Assembly (NCBI RefSeq): GCF_009687885.1
Contig: NZ_BLAF01000040.1
Span: forward strand, 1-64,000
Length of the DNA: 64,000 nt
Source of the DNA: Acrocarpospora pleiomorpha
GTDB taxonomy: Bacteria > Actinomycetota > Actinomycetes > Streptosporangiales > Streptosporangiaceae
Direction: 5' to 3'
A program made the position numbers and the translations under genes. Every line of letters begins with the position of its first letter. Within the stretch, counting starts at the first letter, position 1. Below are positions 15,739-24,835 of the stretch, piece by piece. Below the pieces are notes generated by a model that had not been told where the DNA came from, did no database searches, and worked only from the letters and a program-made list of their open reading frames with translations.

Positions 15739-16909
15739 CCGCGGGATTACCCTCAGGAACCTCGCCGGGACTCGGCCCGGGCAGCCAGAGCACGAACGTG
15801 CTGCCCGTGCCCAGCTCGGAGAAGACCCGGACCAGGCCGCCGTGCGACTCGACGATCTGGCGGACGATCGCCAGGCCGAGCCCGGTGTGCCGGTCCCTGC
15901 GGCTGGCGTGCCCGCGCCAGAACCGGTCGAACACCCGGTCCCGATCGTCCTCGGCGATGCCGGGCCCGGCGTCCTGCACGGCCGCCCACACCCAGCCGTC
16001 GCGCTCCCCCGCCGCCACGATCACCTCGGTGCCGGCCGGCGCCAGCCGGACCGCGTTGGAGATCAGGTTCCCGACCGCGCGGCGCAGCGCGTCGTGGTCG
16101 CCGACGGTGGACAGGCCGGGGCGCAGCAGCCGCCGCAGCGTCAGGTTCCTGGCCAGGGCGAGGGCGGCGAACTCCTCGCAGGCCTCGTTGGCGATGGCGG
16201 CCAGGTCCACGTCGGCGTCCACGAAGGCGGGGGCCTGGCGGCGGGCCGAGGCGAGCAGGTCCTCGACCAGGCGGGTCATCCGGGTGGTGGCCCGGTCCAC
16301 GATGGCGACCGCGCGCAGCCGCTCCTCATCGGTGGCCTCCGGCGCGGTCAGCACCGCGTCCAGGTTGGCCCGGATGATCGCCAGCGGGCTGCGCAGCTCG
16401 TGCGAGGCGTCGTCGATGAGCTGGCGCTGGGCCCGGAAGGCGTCCTCCAGCCGGCCGAGCATGGTGTCCACGGTCTCGGCCAGGTCGCGCAGCTCGTCCC
16501 GGGGCCCGGCCAGGTTGATCCGCCGGGCCAGGTCGGTGGCCTGGATCTCGGCGGCGGTCCTGGTGATCGACCGGATCGGCCGCAACGCCCGCCCGGCCAG
16601 CACCCAGCCGATCACCAGCGCGGCCAGGAAGAGCCCGGCCAGCGTGCCGAAGGAGTAGTTGCGCAGGGTCTCCATGGTGCGCACGTTGACCGCGTTCTCC
16701 ACCTCCTCGACCTGCACCACGGGGATCTTCCCCAGATACTCCCCGGACCGGGTCTGGGCCTTGGCGTACTCCACCGTGTACGGCCGCTGCTCGGTGGTCT
16801 TGGACACCGCGAAGTAGATCGCCCCCAGCACCAGCGCGGCCGAGGCGATCAGCAGCCCGGAGTAGAGCACGGTCAACCGGAACCTGATCGTCTGCACGAA
16901 GAGCCTCAC
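15728..16909 (-). CDS. Sensor histidine kinase of an OmpR-type two-component pair
   Basis: The 393-aa membrane kinase has a first transmembrane helix ('LTVLYSGLLIASAALVLGAI'), a short extracytoplasmic sensor loop of about 60 residues, and a second helix ('GTLAGLFLAALVIGWVLAG'). A HAMP linker follows. The dimerisation domain carries the phosphorylated His in 'IDDASHELRSPLAII'. The ATPase domain shows the N box 'RAVGNLISNAVRLAP', the G1 box 'VQDAGPGIAED' and G2 'GLGLAIVRQIV'. The GTG start at 16909 overlaps the regulator stop by 4 bp, so translation is coupled. It is the last gene of a seven-gene operon with a MoxR ATPase and an HtrA-like protease, recalling the MprA-MprB-PepD stress system of mycobacteria. 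Confidence 0.93.
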   Translation of the reverse strand: MRLFVQTIRFRLTVLYSGLLIASAALVLGAIYFAVSKTTEQRPYTVEYAKAQTRSGEYLGKIPVVQVEEVENAVNVRTMETLRNYSFGTLAGLFLAALVIGWVLAGRALRPIRSITRTAAEIQATDLARRINLAGPRDELRDLAETVDTMLGRLEDAFRAQRQLIDDASHELRSPLAIIRANLDAVLTAPEATDEERLRAVAIVDRATTRMTRLVEDLLASARRQAPAFVDADVDLAAIANEACEEFAALALARNLTLRRLLRPGLSTVGDHDALRRAVGNLISNAVRLAPAGTEVIVAAGERDGWVWAAVQDAGPGIAEDDRDRVFDRFWRGHASRRDRHTGLGLAIVRQIVESHGGLVRVFSELGTGSTFVLWLPGPSPGEVPEGNPADFN

Positions 16910-17583
16910 GTGGCCCCCCGCAGCCGGTAGCCCCTGCTGATCACGGTCTCGATCAGAGAGTCGCCGTCCCCGGCCAGCTTGCGCCGGAGCGTGCCCACGG
17001 TCACCCGGACCGTGTTGGTGAACGGGTCGGTGTGCTCGTCCCAGACGTGTTCGAGCAGCTCCTCGGTGGAGACGACGTGCCCAGGACGGGTCATCAGGTA
17101 GTGCAGCACCCCGAACTCCTTGGGGGTCAAGCTGAGCGGGCGCCCGCCCCGGTAGGCCTCCACCCGCGCGGTGTCCAGGCGCAGGTCGCCGACCTCCAGC
17201 ACGGCGGTCCCCCCGGCGGAGTCGCGCCGCAGCAGCGCCCGCACCCGGGCCAGCAGCTCCGGGAACGCGAACGGTTTCACCAGGTAGTCGTCGGCGCCCT
17301 CGTCCAGGCCCTTGACCCGGTCGTCCAGCCGGTCCCTGGCGGTCACCATCAGGATGCGGACCTGGCCGCCGCCCTCGCCGCGCCGGACCGCCCGGCACAG
17401 CTCGAACCCGTCCCCGCCCGGCAGGTTCAGGTCGAGCAGGACCAGATCGTAGGCGTTGACCTTCAGTTTCTCGTCGGCGGTAGGCGCGTCGTAGGCGACG
17501 TCCACCGCGTAACCGGCCCGGACCAGGCCGACTCTGAGCGCGTCGACGAGGTCTTCCTCGTCCTCCACCACGAGCAGCCTCAT
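16906..17583 (-). CDS. OmpR/PhoB-family response regulator
   Basis: The 225-aa protein has an N-terminal receiver domain with acidic pocket 'VVEDEED', phosphoacceptor Asp51 in 'LVLLDLNLPGGDGF' and Lys in 'YLVKPF'. A C-terminal winged helix follows, with 'LSLTPKEFGVLHYLM' and the recognition region 'VRVTVGTLRRKL', ending 'VISRGYRLRG'. It is the partner of the kinase encoded with a 4-bp overlap downstream. The HtrA-like protease gene ends 9 bp upstream. Confidence 0.95.
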   Translation of the reverse strand: MRLLVVEDEEDLVDALRVGLVRAGYAVDVAYDAPTADEKLKVNAYDLVLLDLNLPGGDGFELCRAVRRGEGGGQVRILMVTARDRLDDRVKGLDEGADDYLVKPFAFPELLARVRALLRRDSAGGTAVLEVGDLRLDTARVEAYRGGRPLSLTPKEFGVLHYLMTRPGHVVSTEELLEHVWDEHTDPFTNTVRVTVGTLRRKLAGDGDSLIETVISRGYRLRGAT

Positions 17584-17592
17584 CTATCGAAC

Positions 17593-18438
17593 CTAGTCCC
17601 GGATGATGCGTTCCGCGACCGAGGCCGCCCGGTCCACGGGGATCGCGAACCCGATGCCGATGTTGCCGCCGCGCCGCGACAGGGTGGCGATGACCGTGTT
17701 CACGCCCACCACCTCGCCGCGCACGTTCACCAGCGGCCCGCCGGAGTTGCCCGGGTTGATGGAGGCGTCGGTCTGCAGCGCGGTCTGCCTGCCGCCGTTG
17801 CCGAGCTGGACCTCCCGGTCCAGGGCGCTGACGATCCCCGACGTGACCGTCCCGGCCAGGCCGAGCGGCGACCCGATCGCCAGCACCTGGTCACCCACCC
17901 GGACGTCGGCCGAGCGGGCCAGCATGGCCGGGACCAGCCCGGACCCCGCCTCCACCTGCAGCACCGCCAGGTCGTAGGCCTCGTCGCTGCCGATCACCCG
18001 CGCCGACAGCCGCCGCCCGTCGTGCAGGATCACGGTCACCGAATCCGCGTCATCCACCACATGAGCATTTGTCAGCACATGGCCGACCTGGTCGATCGCG
18101 AAGCCCGAACCGGAGCCACGCCCGGCCTCCACCGAGACCACGCTCGGCAGCACCGTCGACGCCGTGCCGCTCAGGCTGCCCGCCGACGGCAGCGGCCCGG
18201 CCGCCGACCGGGGCAGCGCCACGGCGCGCTGCTCCTGTTCCGGCCGCCCCGTCAGCCATCCGGCCGCGCCACCGGCGACGCCGCCGACCAGCAGCGCCAC
18301 CAGCGTCGCCGACGCCAGAGCCCCCCGCCGCCGCTCCTCCTGCCGCTCCGGTACGGCCCGCGCCACCGGCCGCCACTCGATCGGCACCTGCTGGAATCCC
18401 GGCCCGCTGGGCGTCCCGAGTCCGATGGGATCTGTCAC
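17593..18438 (-). CDS. Membrane-anchored HtrA-like serine protease (no PDZ)
   Basis: The 281-aa protein has a cytoplasmic N-terminus, one transmembrane helix near residues 41-61, a linker and a trypsin-like S1C domain outside the membrane. The catalytic triad is complete: His126 in 'TNAHVV', Asp156 in 'EAYDLAVL' and Ser232 in 'NPGNSGGPL'. It ends at the protease domain without the PDZ module usual in HtrA/DegP/PepD proteins, so substrate choice or activation must differ. The gene is 10 bp after the VWA gene and 9 bp before the response regulator, placing it in one operon. A role in envelope protein quality control, or in processing a partner, is inferred. Confidence 0.9.
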   Translation of the reverse strand: MTDPIGLGTPSGPGFQQVPIEWRPVARAVPERQEERRRGALASATLVALLVGGVAGGAAGWLTGRPEQEQRAVALPRSAAGPLPSAGSLSGTASTVLPSVVSVEAGRGSGSGFAIDQVGHVLTNAHVVDDADSVTVILHDGRRLSARVIGSDEAYDLAVLQVEAGSGLVPAMLARSADVRVGDQVLAIGSPLGLAGTVTSGIVSALDREVQLGNGGRQTALQTDASINPGNSGGPLVNVRGEVVGVNTVIATLSRRGGNIGIGFAIPVDRAASVAERIIRD

Positions 18439-18448
18439 GCGCGCCTTC

Positions 18449-19396
18449 CTAGGGGATCCGGGAGAACCAGAACAGGGACGTTCCGGCCGCGACGACCGCG
18501 CCGAGCAGGCCGAGGCCGACGAACCACGGCCACACCTCCTGCCGCTCGACCCGGAACCCGACCGAGCTGCCGATGTCGTCGTAGACGGCCCGCAGCTCGT
18601 CGCCGGAGGCGGCCTCGTAGAAGCGGCCCCCGGTGGAGTCGGCCAGGTCCTTCAGGGCGGGGCCGTCCACCGGGACCTGGACGGTGCGGCCGTCCATCTG
18701 GATCATGCCGCGCGGCGTGCCGTACGCGATGGTGGAGACCGGCACCCGCCGGCCGGTGGCCTCGGCAACGGCCTCGGCGATGGAACGCCCGGTGGTGATC
18801 GAGCCGTCCGAGAGCAGCACCACGTGGGCGGGCGGGGGGTCCGCGCCCGCCTGCGCGTCGATCGTGCTGATCGCGTCGAGGGAGGCGAACACGGCCTCCC
18901 CGATGGCGGTGCCCGCGGAGGTGGACAGCCGGTCGACCGCGTCCAGGACGGCCTGCCGGTCGGTGGTGGCCGGGACGGCTATGGACGCGTATTGCGAGAA
19001 CGCCACCAGACCGAGGTTGAAACGAGGGGGCAGCCCCTCGGCGAACCGGCGCGCGGCCTGCTGGGCGGCCGCGAACCTGGTCGGTTCGACGTCCTCGGCC
19101 AGCATGGACGCGGAGACGTCGAAGGCGACGATGACGGTCGCCCGCTCCCGGGGCACCTGGACCTCCGCGGTCGGGCGGGCGAACCCGATGACCAGCAGGA
19201 CGAGCATGACCGAGAAGGCGGCGGCCGGAACGTGGCGGCGAAATCCCGGCCCCCTGGGGGCGACGCTGGTGAGCAGGTCCAGGTTGGTGAAGCGGACCGC
19301 GTACTTGCTGCGGCGCAGCTGCATGACCAGGTAGGCGGCGACGATCGCGACCACCGGGATGAGCAGCAGCAGCCACTGCGGCGCGAGGAAGTTCAT
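18449..19396 (-). CDS. VWA-domain membrane protein (BatA-like)
   Basis: The 315-aa protein starts with 'FLAPQWLLLLIPVVAIVAAYLV', a helix typical of BatA/Aerotolerance-type proteins, followed by a second helix near residues 57-75. A von Willebrand A domain lies outside or between helices and has an intact metal-ion-dependent adhesion site: 'AFDVSASM' (DxSxS), a Thr in 'TSAGTAIGEAV' and Asp in 'LLSDGSITTG'. A last helix sits at the C-terminus ('FVGLGLLGAVVAAGTSLFW'). In MoxR systems such proteins form membrane complexes that the AAA ATPase acts on. It overlaps the DUF58 gene by 4 bp. Confidence 0.92.
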   Translation of the reverse strand: MNFLAPQWLLLLIPVVAIVAAYLVMQLRRSKYAVRFTNLDLLTSVAPRGPGFRRHVPAAAFSVMLVLLVIGFARPTAEVQVPRERATVIVAFDVSASMLAEDVEPTRFAAAQQAARRFAEGLPPRFNLGLVAFSQYASIAVPATTDRQAVLDAVDRLSTSAGTAIGEAVFASLDAISTIDAQAGADPPPAHVVLLSDGSITTGRSIAEAVAEATGRRVPVSTIAYGTPRGMIQMDGRTVQVPVDGPALKDLADSTGGRFYEAASGDELRAVYDDIGSSVGFRVERQEVWPWFVGLGLLGAVVAAGTSLFWFSRIP

Positions 19397-20292
19397 CCTG
19401 CGCCTCCCGCCAGCCGGGCCAGGCGGCGTTGCAGCAGGATGTGCTGGATCAGGTCGCGCAGCCAGTCCCGGTCGGTGCGCAGGGCCAGATGGGCGGCCCC
19501 GGCCCGGCGGATGGCGGCGCGGATGCTCCCGCGCTGGGCTTCGGCGGCGGCAGCATAGCGTTCCCGCAGCCGGGCGCTGCCGCTGGCGATCTCCTGCCGC
19601 CGCCCGGTCTCCGGATCCACCAGGGTGATCACGCCGACGTCGGGCAGGGTCAGCTCGCGGGGGTCGGCGACCTCGACGGCCAGCACCTGGTGGCGCACCC
19701 CGAGGTGGCGCAGCGGGGTCTCCCAGGTCTCGGCCGGGTCCAGGAAGTCGGAGACGACCACGACCAGACCCCGCCGCAGCACGGTCCGGCGCAGCTGGTC
19801 CATGGCGAAGCCGATCCTGGGCACTCCCTCGCCGTCGCGGGGCAGGGTCATGATCGTGCGCATCAGCGCCATCAGGTGCGCCCGGCCGGTCCTGGCGGGC
19901 AGCCGCCGGATCGCGCCGGACTGGAGCACGTGCGCGCCGATCCGGTTGCCGGTGCGCTGGGTGAGAAAGCCCACCGAGGCGACGGCCGCCAGCGCGAGCG
20001 CGCGTTTCTCCATCAGGCCCGTGCCGAAGTCCATGCTGGCGGTCGCGTCCAGCAGCACCCACACCTCCAGCTCCCGGTCCGCGACCATATCCCTGACGTG
20101 CGGCAGGGCGGTACGGGCGGTGACGTTCCAGTCCATCCGCCGCACGTCATCCCCCGCCTGGTACGGCCTGGCCTCCGCCGGTTCCGTCCCCGGCCCCGGC
20201 AGCAGGCCGAGATGGTCGCCCTGGAGCAGCCCGTCCAGCTTGCGGGTGACGGTGAGTTCGAGCCGCCGCAGCACCTCCTCGGGCGGTCTCAC
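19393..20292 (-). CDS. DUF58 protein of a MoxR operon
   Basis: The 299-aa protein has the DUF58 signature 'GPGTEPAEARPYQAGDDVRRMDWNVTAR' and a VWA-like core 'VWVLLDATASMDFG'. These proteins accompany MoxR ATPases and VWA proteins almost everywhere and are thought to be adaptors or clients; their biochemical role is not settled. No transmembrane segment is seen, unlike some longer DUF58 proteins. It overlaps its neighbours on both sides by 4 bp, so translation is coupled along moxR-DUF58-VWA. Confidence 0.93.
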   Translation of the reverse strand: MRPPEEVLRRLELTVTRKLDGLLQGDHLGLLPGPGTEPAEARPYQAGDDVRRMDWNVTARTALPHVRDMVADRELEVWVLLDATASMDFGTGLMEKRALALAAVASVGFLTQRTGNRIGAHVLQSGAIRRLPARTGRAHLMALMRTIMTLPRDGEGVPRIGFAMDQLRRTVLRRGLVVVVSDFLDPAETWETPLRHLGVRHQVLAVEVADPRELTLPDVGVITLVDPETGRRQEIASGSARLRERYAAAAEAQRGSIRAAIRRAGAAHLALRTDRDWLRDLIQHILLQRRLARLAGGAG

Positions 20293-21272
20293 GCCGCTTC
20301 CTCCTCCTGGGTAGGCGCGATCTTGGGCTGCGGAATGGTCCTGAGCAGCTGTTCCACCAGGTGGCGGGCGGACATGCCCTCGGCCAGGGCGTCGAAGGAG
20401 AGCACCAGGCGGTGCGCGATCACGTCCACGGCCAGGTCGGCGACGTCGCCGGGGAGCACGTAGTCGCGGCCGCGCATCAGGGCCAGCGCGCGGGAGGCGG
20501 CGACCAGGCCGAGGGTGGCCCGGGGGCTGGCGCCGAAGGCGAGCAGGCGGGTGAGCTCGGGCAGGCCGTACCTGTCGGGGGTTCTGGTGGCGTAGACGAG
20601 GCGGACGGCGTATTCGGCGACGGCGTGGTGCACGAAGACGGTCTCGGCGGTGCGCTGCAGGGCGAGCAGCTCGTCCGGGCCGAGGACCTGGGCGGCCCGC
20701 GGGGGGTCCACGCTCATCCGGTAGAGGATGGCGAGCTCCTCGGACTCGGTCGGGTAGCCGACGTCGATCTTCATCAGGAAGCGGTCCCGCTGGGCCTCCG
20801 GGAGCTGGTAGACGCCTTCGGACTCGATCGGGTTCTGGGTGGCCAGCACCAGGAACGGGGTCGGCACCGGGTGGGTGGTGCCGCCGATGCTGACGTGCCG
20901 TTCCGCCATCACCTCCAGCAGGGCGGACTGCACCTTCGCCGGGGCCCGGTTGATCTCGTCGGCGAGCACGAAGTTGGCCATCACCGGCCCGAGTTCGGTG
21001 TCAAAGCTCTCGGTCGAGGGGCGGTAGACGCGGGTGCCGACGATGTCGGAGGGCACCAGGTCGGGTGTGAACTGGATCCGGGCGAACGAGCCCCCCGCCA
21101 CCGCGGCCAGGGTCTCGGCGGCCAGCGTCTTGGCGATGCCGGGTACGCCTTCGAGCAGGCAGTGGCCGCGGGCCAGGATGGCCACAAGCATGCGTTCGAC
21201 CATCTTGTCCTGGCCGACGATCACTCTCTTGACCTCGAACAGCGCGCGTTCGAGCCGCTGGGACTCGCTCAC
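20289..21272 (-). CDS. MoxR-family AAA+ ATPase
   Basis: The 327-aa ATPase has Walker A 'GVPGIAKT' at residues 42-49, Walker B 'VLADEINRAP', the MoxR marker 'LLEVMAERHVSIGG' and sensor 1 'LVLATQNPIESEGVYQLPEAQRDRF', and ends with the C-terminal lid. MoxR proteins act as chaperone-like remodellers of complexes containing VWA proteins. The GTG start overlaps the stop of a 46-codon exported-peptide gene (GTGA), so the ribosome probably reinitiates here. The stop overlaps the DUF58 start by 4 bp. Confidence 0.95.
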   Translation of the reverse strand: MSESQRLERALFEVKRVIVGQDKMVERMLVAILARGHCLLEGVPGIAKTLAAETLAAVAGGSFARIQFTPDLVPSDIVGTRVYRPSTESFDTELGPVMANFVLADEINRAPAKVQSALLEVMAERHVSIGGTTHPVPTPFLVLATQNPIESEGVYQLPEAQRDRFLMKIDVGYPTESEELAILYRMSVDPPRAAQVLGPDELLALQRTAETVFVHHAVAEYAVRLVYATRTPDRYGLPELTRLLAFGASPRATLGLVAASRALALMRGRDYVLPGDVADLAVDVIAHRLVLSFDALAEGMSARHLVEQLLRTIPQPKIAPTQEEEAA

Positions 21273-21409
21273 AGTTCGAGGAACGGGCAGTCGTCCACCA
21301 CGAGCAGCAGCTCGGCTTCCGGGCGCGGCGCGGGTTCCGCGTTAGCGGGCCCCGCCGTCACCAGCACGAGCCCCGAGGCGAGCGCCGCCGCCTTCCAACG
21401 AGTAGACAT
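21269..21409 (-). CDS. 46-aa exported peptide coupled to moxR
   Basis: This short frame has an ATG at 21409 preceded by AAGGGGAC. It encodes a classic Sec signal: 'MSTRWKAAALASGLVLV', then 'TAGPANA' as the probable cleavage site. The predicted mature peptide is only 22 residues (starts EPAPRPEAE, ends DDCPFLEL), acidic, with a single Cys near the C-terminus. Its TGA overlaps the moxR GTG in a 4-bp GTGA, the same coupling seen further along the operon, which argues for a real translated gene. I do not recognise a family. It could be a signal, a regulatory peptide or simply a translated leader. Confidence 0.7.
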   Translation of the reverse strand: MSTRWKAAALASGLVLVTAGPANAEPAPRPEAELLLVVDDCPFLEL

Positions 21410-21528
21410 GGGTCCCCTTCCCAAAGCAACAATCACCCCATGTCAGCAAACCGCCCCGAAAACCCCCATAAATCAGCGTTTTACTTCATCTTTCGGAATC
21501 GATCAGTCGCCACTCTGGCCATGACGAA

Positions 21529-21571
21529 ACGGGTCCGTCCAGGAGGTCTTCGACCTCCTGGACGGACCCGT
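21529..21571 (-). terminator. Strong terminator of glyS
   Basis: A perfect 20-bp stem (21529-21548 with 21552-21571) surrounds the 3-base loop TTC. On the minus strand it is followed by TTTCGT. It lies about 50 bp after the glyS stop. The remaining part of the gap before the 46-aa peptide gene probably holds that operon's promoter, which I could not define. Confidence 0.85.
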
Positions 21572-21624
21572 GGGCACAGCCAAGGACTGGGACCGCGCTC
21601 GCGGACGCTGATCCCGTGGGCGGG

Positions 21625-23010
<1,386 letters not shown>

Positions 23011-23088
23011 GAGTGCGGCTCCATCCGGCTGGGTGTCGGCGCTGGGATTGATATCCGCCAAGCTTAGGGGAATCCCGAGGTGACCCGC

Positions 23089-23370
23089 TCAGCCCTTTCC
23101 GTACACCTGCTCGTAGCCGCTGGGCTCGTTGATCATGAGGGTCATCAGCGGATACATCGCCATCCTGGCCGCGGACAGGGCACGGCGGTAGAAACCCGCG
23201 CCGTCCCACTCGCTGACCAGGGCCCACAGGTTGGGCTCGTCCACCGAGCGGCTCACCTGGCCGCGGACGAATCCGTCCTGGGCGGCGAGCAGATCGAGGA
23301 TCTCCGCGGCCTGACCGGTGAACTGGTCGGTCTGCGCCTCGGGCACCGAATAGCGGATCACGGCGAGCAT
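23089..23370 (-). CDS. Antibiotic biosynthesis monooxygenase (ABM)-fold protein
   Basis: The small 93-aa protein has the dimeric alpha-beta barrel pattern 'MLAVIRYSVPEAQTDQFTGQAAEILDLL...GFVRGQVSRSVDEPNLWALVSEWDGAGFYRRAL'. Relatives range from heme-degrading and quinone-forming monooxygenases to proteins of unknown activity, and no catalytic residue can be named here. The ATG at 23370 follows GGGG; another at 23382 is possible. It is divergent from a small membrane-protein gene 52 bp away. Confidence 0.7.
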   Translation of the reverse strand: MLAVIRYSVPEAQTDQFTGQAAEILDLLAAQDGFVRGQVSRSVDEPNLWALVSEWDGAGFYRRALSAARMAMYPLMTLMINEPSGYEQVYGKG

Positions 23371-23422
23371 GGGCCCCAGCATGCCATCACCCTGGTGGAG
23401 TCGCGGCGTTAGGCTCGTGACC

Positions 23423-23827
23423 GTGGCCGATACCTCTAAACCCCGCAAATCACCGCACCCGCTGGCCAAGCCAGGGCCGCCGGCCCGCAAGCCCGCGGCC
23501 AAGCGTCCGCTGCCGGCGGGGGAACAGTTCTTCACGCCCGGCGCGACCGGGTTCCGCCGGGCGGTCGAGCAGCGCAGCGCGACGGTGCTGGTGTTTCTTT
23601 ACCAGCTGCCGCGCTGGCTGGTGCCGGTCCTGCTGGTCGTGCTGTTGCTGGTGGGATTCGCCGTGGCGGACTGGCGTGGCGGGCTGGCGGTGCTGCCGGT
23701 GTTCGGGTTCGTGGCGTGGCTGGCGTACATGTCCTGGCCGTCCTTGCGGCCGGGTGGGCGGTTGCTTCGGGTGGCACTGGGCACATTTCTCCTGCTAGTG
23801 GCACTCACCCGGTTCGGGGTCATCTGA
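23423..23827 (+). CDS. Small membrane protein of unknown function
   Basis: The protein has 134 aa. A basic, Pro/Lys-rich N-terminus is followed by 'LPAGEQFFTPGATGFRRAVEQRSA' and three transmembrane helices (about residues 53-75, 82-100 and 113-133). No named domain is recognised. The GTG at 23423 sits 7 nt after a TAGGCT -10-like hexamer, so the mRNA may be leaderless; an in-frame GTG at 23417 is the alternative. It precedes the zinc uptake operon on the same strand but ends before the Zur box. Confidence 0.65.
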   Translation: MADTSKPRKSPHPLAKPGPPARKPAAKRPLPAGEQFFTPGATGFRRAVEQRSATVLVFLYQLPRWLVPVLLVVLLLVGFAVADWRGGLAVLPVFGFVAWLAYMSWPSLRPGGRLLRVALGTFLLLVALTRFGVI

Positions 23828-23850
23828 CACGGCGGATAAACCGGACAGTT

Positions 23851-23880
23851 TTGACAACCGTTTTCATTTTCCTTCATACT
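23851..23880 (+). promoter_or_regulatory. Zur box on a leaderless znuA promoter
   Basis: TGACAACCGTTTTCA at 23852-23866 is a 7-1-7 inverted repeat (6 of 7 pairs) matching actinobacterial Zur boxes of the TGAAAAC-N-GTTTTCA type. It overlaps a perfect -35 TTGACA (23851-23856). After an 18-bp spacer comes a -10-like CATACT (23875-23880), and the znuA GTG follows 7 nt later at 23888. Zinc-loaded Zur bound here would block polymerase. A zur gene ends this operon. Confidence 0.85.
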
Positions 23881-23887
23881 CGTAAGC

Positions 23888-24835
23888 GTGATGTCCGGAA
23901 ATTTGCGCTTGCGTAGTCTCATAGCCGTCGCGGGGGCGGCTCTGCTCACCGTGCCCGCCTGCGGGTCCATCGCCGATCGATCTCCTCAATCGGCCCAGGC
24001 CGGGGGCAAGCTCCACGTCGCCGCCGCCTTCTATCCTCTCCAGTGGCTGTCCCAGCGCGTCGGCGGGGCCGACGTGACCGTGGAGGGGCTCACCAAGCCG
24101 GGTGTCGAGCCGCACGACCTGGAGCTGTCACCCCGGCAGGTCGCCGACATCCAGAGTTCCGGGCTGATCGTCTACATCAAGGGCGTGCAGCCGGCCGTGG
24201 ACGAGGCCGTCCAGCAGCACGCCGCCGGCGAGGGCTTCGACGCCGCGACAGTCGTCCCCACCCTCGCGACCGTGACGCACGAGGAAGAGCACGAAGAAGA
24301 CGGGCACGCGCACGAGGACATCGGTTACGACCCGCACATCTGGCTTGATCCCCACCGTTTCGCCACCATCGCCACCAAACTCGGCGAACGGCTCGCCACC
24401 GCCGACCCGGCGCACGCGTCCGGCTACCGGGAGCGCGCCGCCGCCACGGCCGCCGACCTCAACACGCTGGACAAGGAGTTCCAGCAGGGGCTGACCACCT
24501 GCGCCAACCGCGCCATCGTCACCAGCCACTCGGCCTTCGGCTATCTGGCCAACCGCTACATGCTCGAACAGATCGGCATCAGCGGCATCGACCCGGACGC
24601 CGAGCCCTCCCCGGCCCGCCTGGCCGAGGTGGCCGGGATCGCCAAGCAGAAGAAGGTGACTACCATTTTCACCGAGGAGCTCGTCAGCCCGAAGGTCGCC
24701 GAGGTCCTCGCCCAAGAGGTCGGCGCGAAGACGGCGGTGCTCAATCCGCTGGAGAGCCAGCCCGCCGGCGGCGACTACCTGACCGCCATGCGGGGCGACC
24801 TCGCCACCCTCCGCACCGCGCTTGGCTGCACATGA
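23888..24835 (+). CDS. znuA: Zinc ABC transporter substrate-binding lipoprotein
   Basis: The 315-aa protein captures zinc outside the membrane. It has a lipoprotein signal ending 'LLTVPACG' and the cluster A-I fold: 'VAAAFYPLQWLSQRVGG', 'GVEPHDLELSPRQVADI' with its first His ligand, a His/Glu-rich loop ('THEEEHEEDGHAHED') typical of zinc binders, then 'YDPHIWLDPH' and 'IVTSHSAFGYLANRY'. The GTG at 23888 lies at the predicted transcription start; the next codon ATG is also possible. Its stop overlaps the znuC ATG by 4 bp. Confidence 0.95.
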   Translation: MMSGNLRLRSLIAVAGAALLTVPACGSIADRSPQSAQAGGKLHVAAAFYPLQWLSQRVGGADVTVEGLTKPGVEPHDLELSPRQVADIQSSGLIVYIKGVQPAVDEAVQQHAAGEGFDAATVVPTLATVTHEEEHEEDGHAHEDIGYDPHIWLDPHRFATIATKLGERLATADPAHASGYRERAAATAADLNTLDKEFQQGLTTCANRAIVTSHSAFGYLANRYMLEQIGISGIDPDAEPSPARLAEVAGIAKQKKVTTIFTEELVSPKVAEVLAQEVGAKTAVLNPLESQPAGGDYLTAMRGDLATLRTALGCT

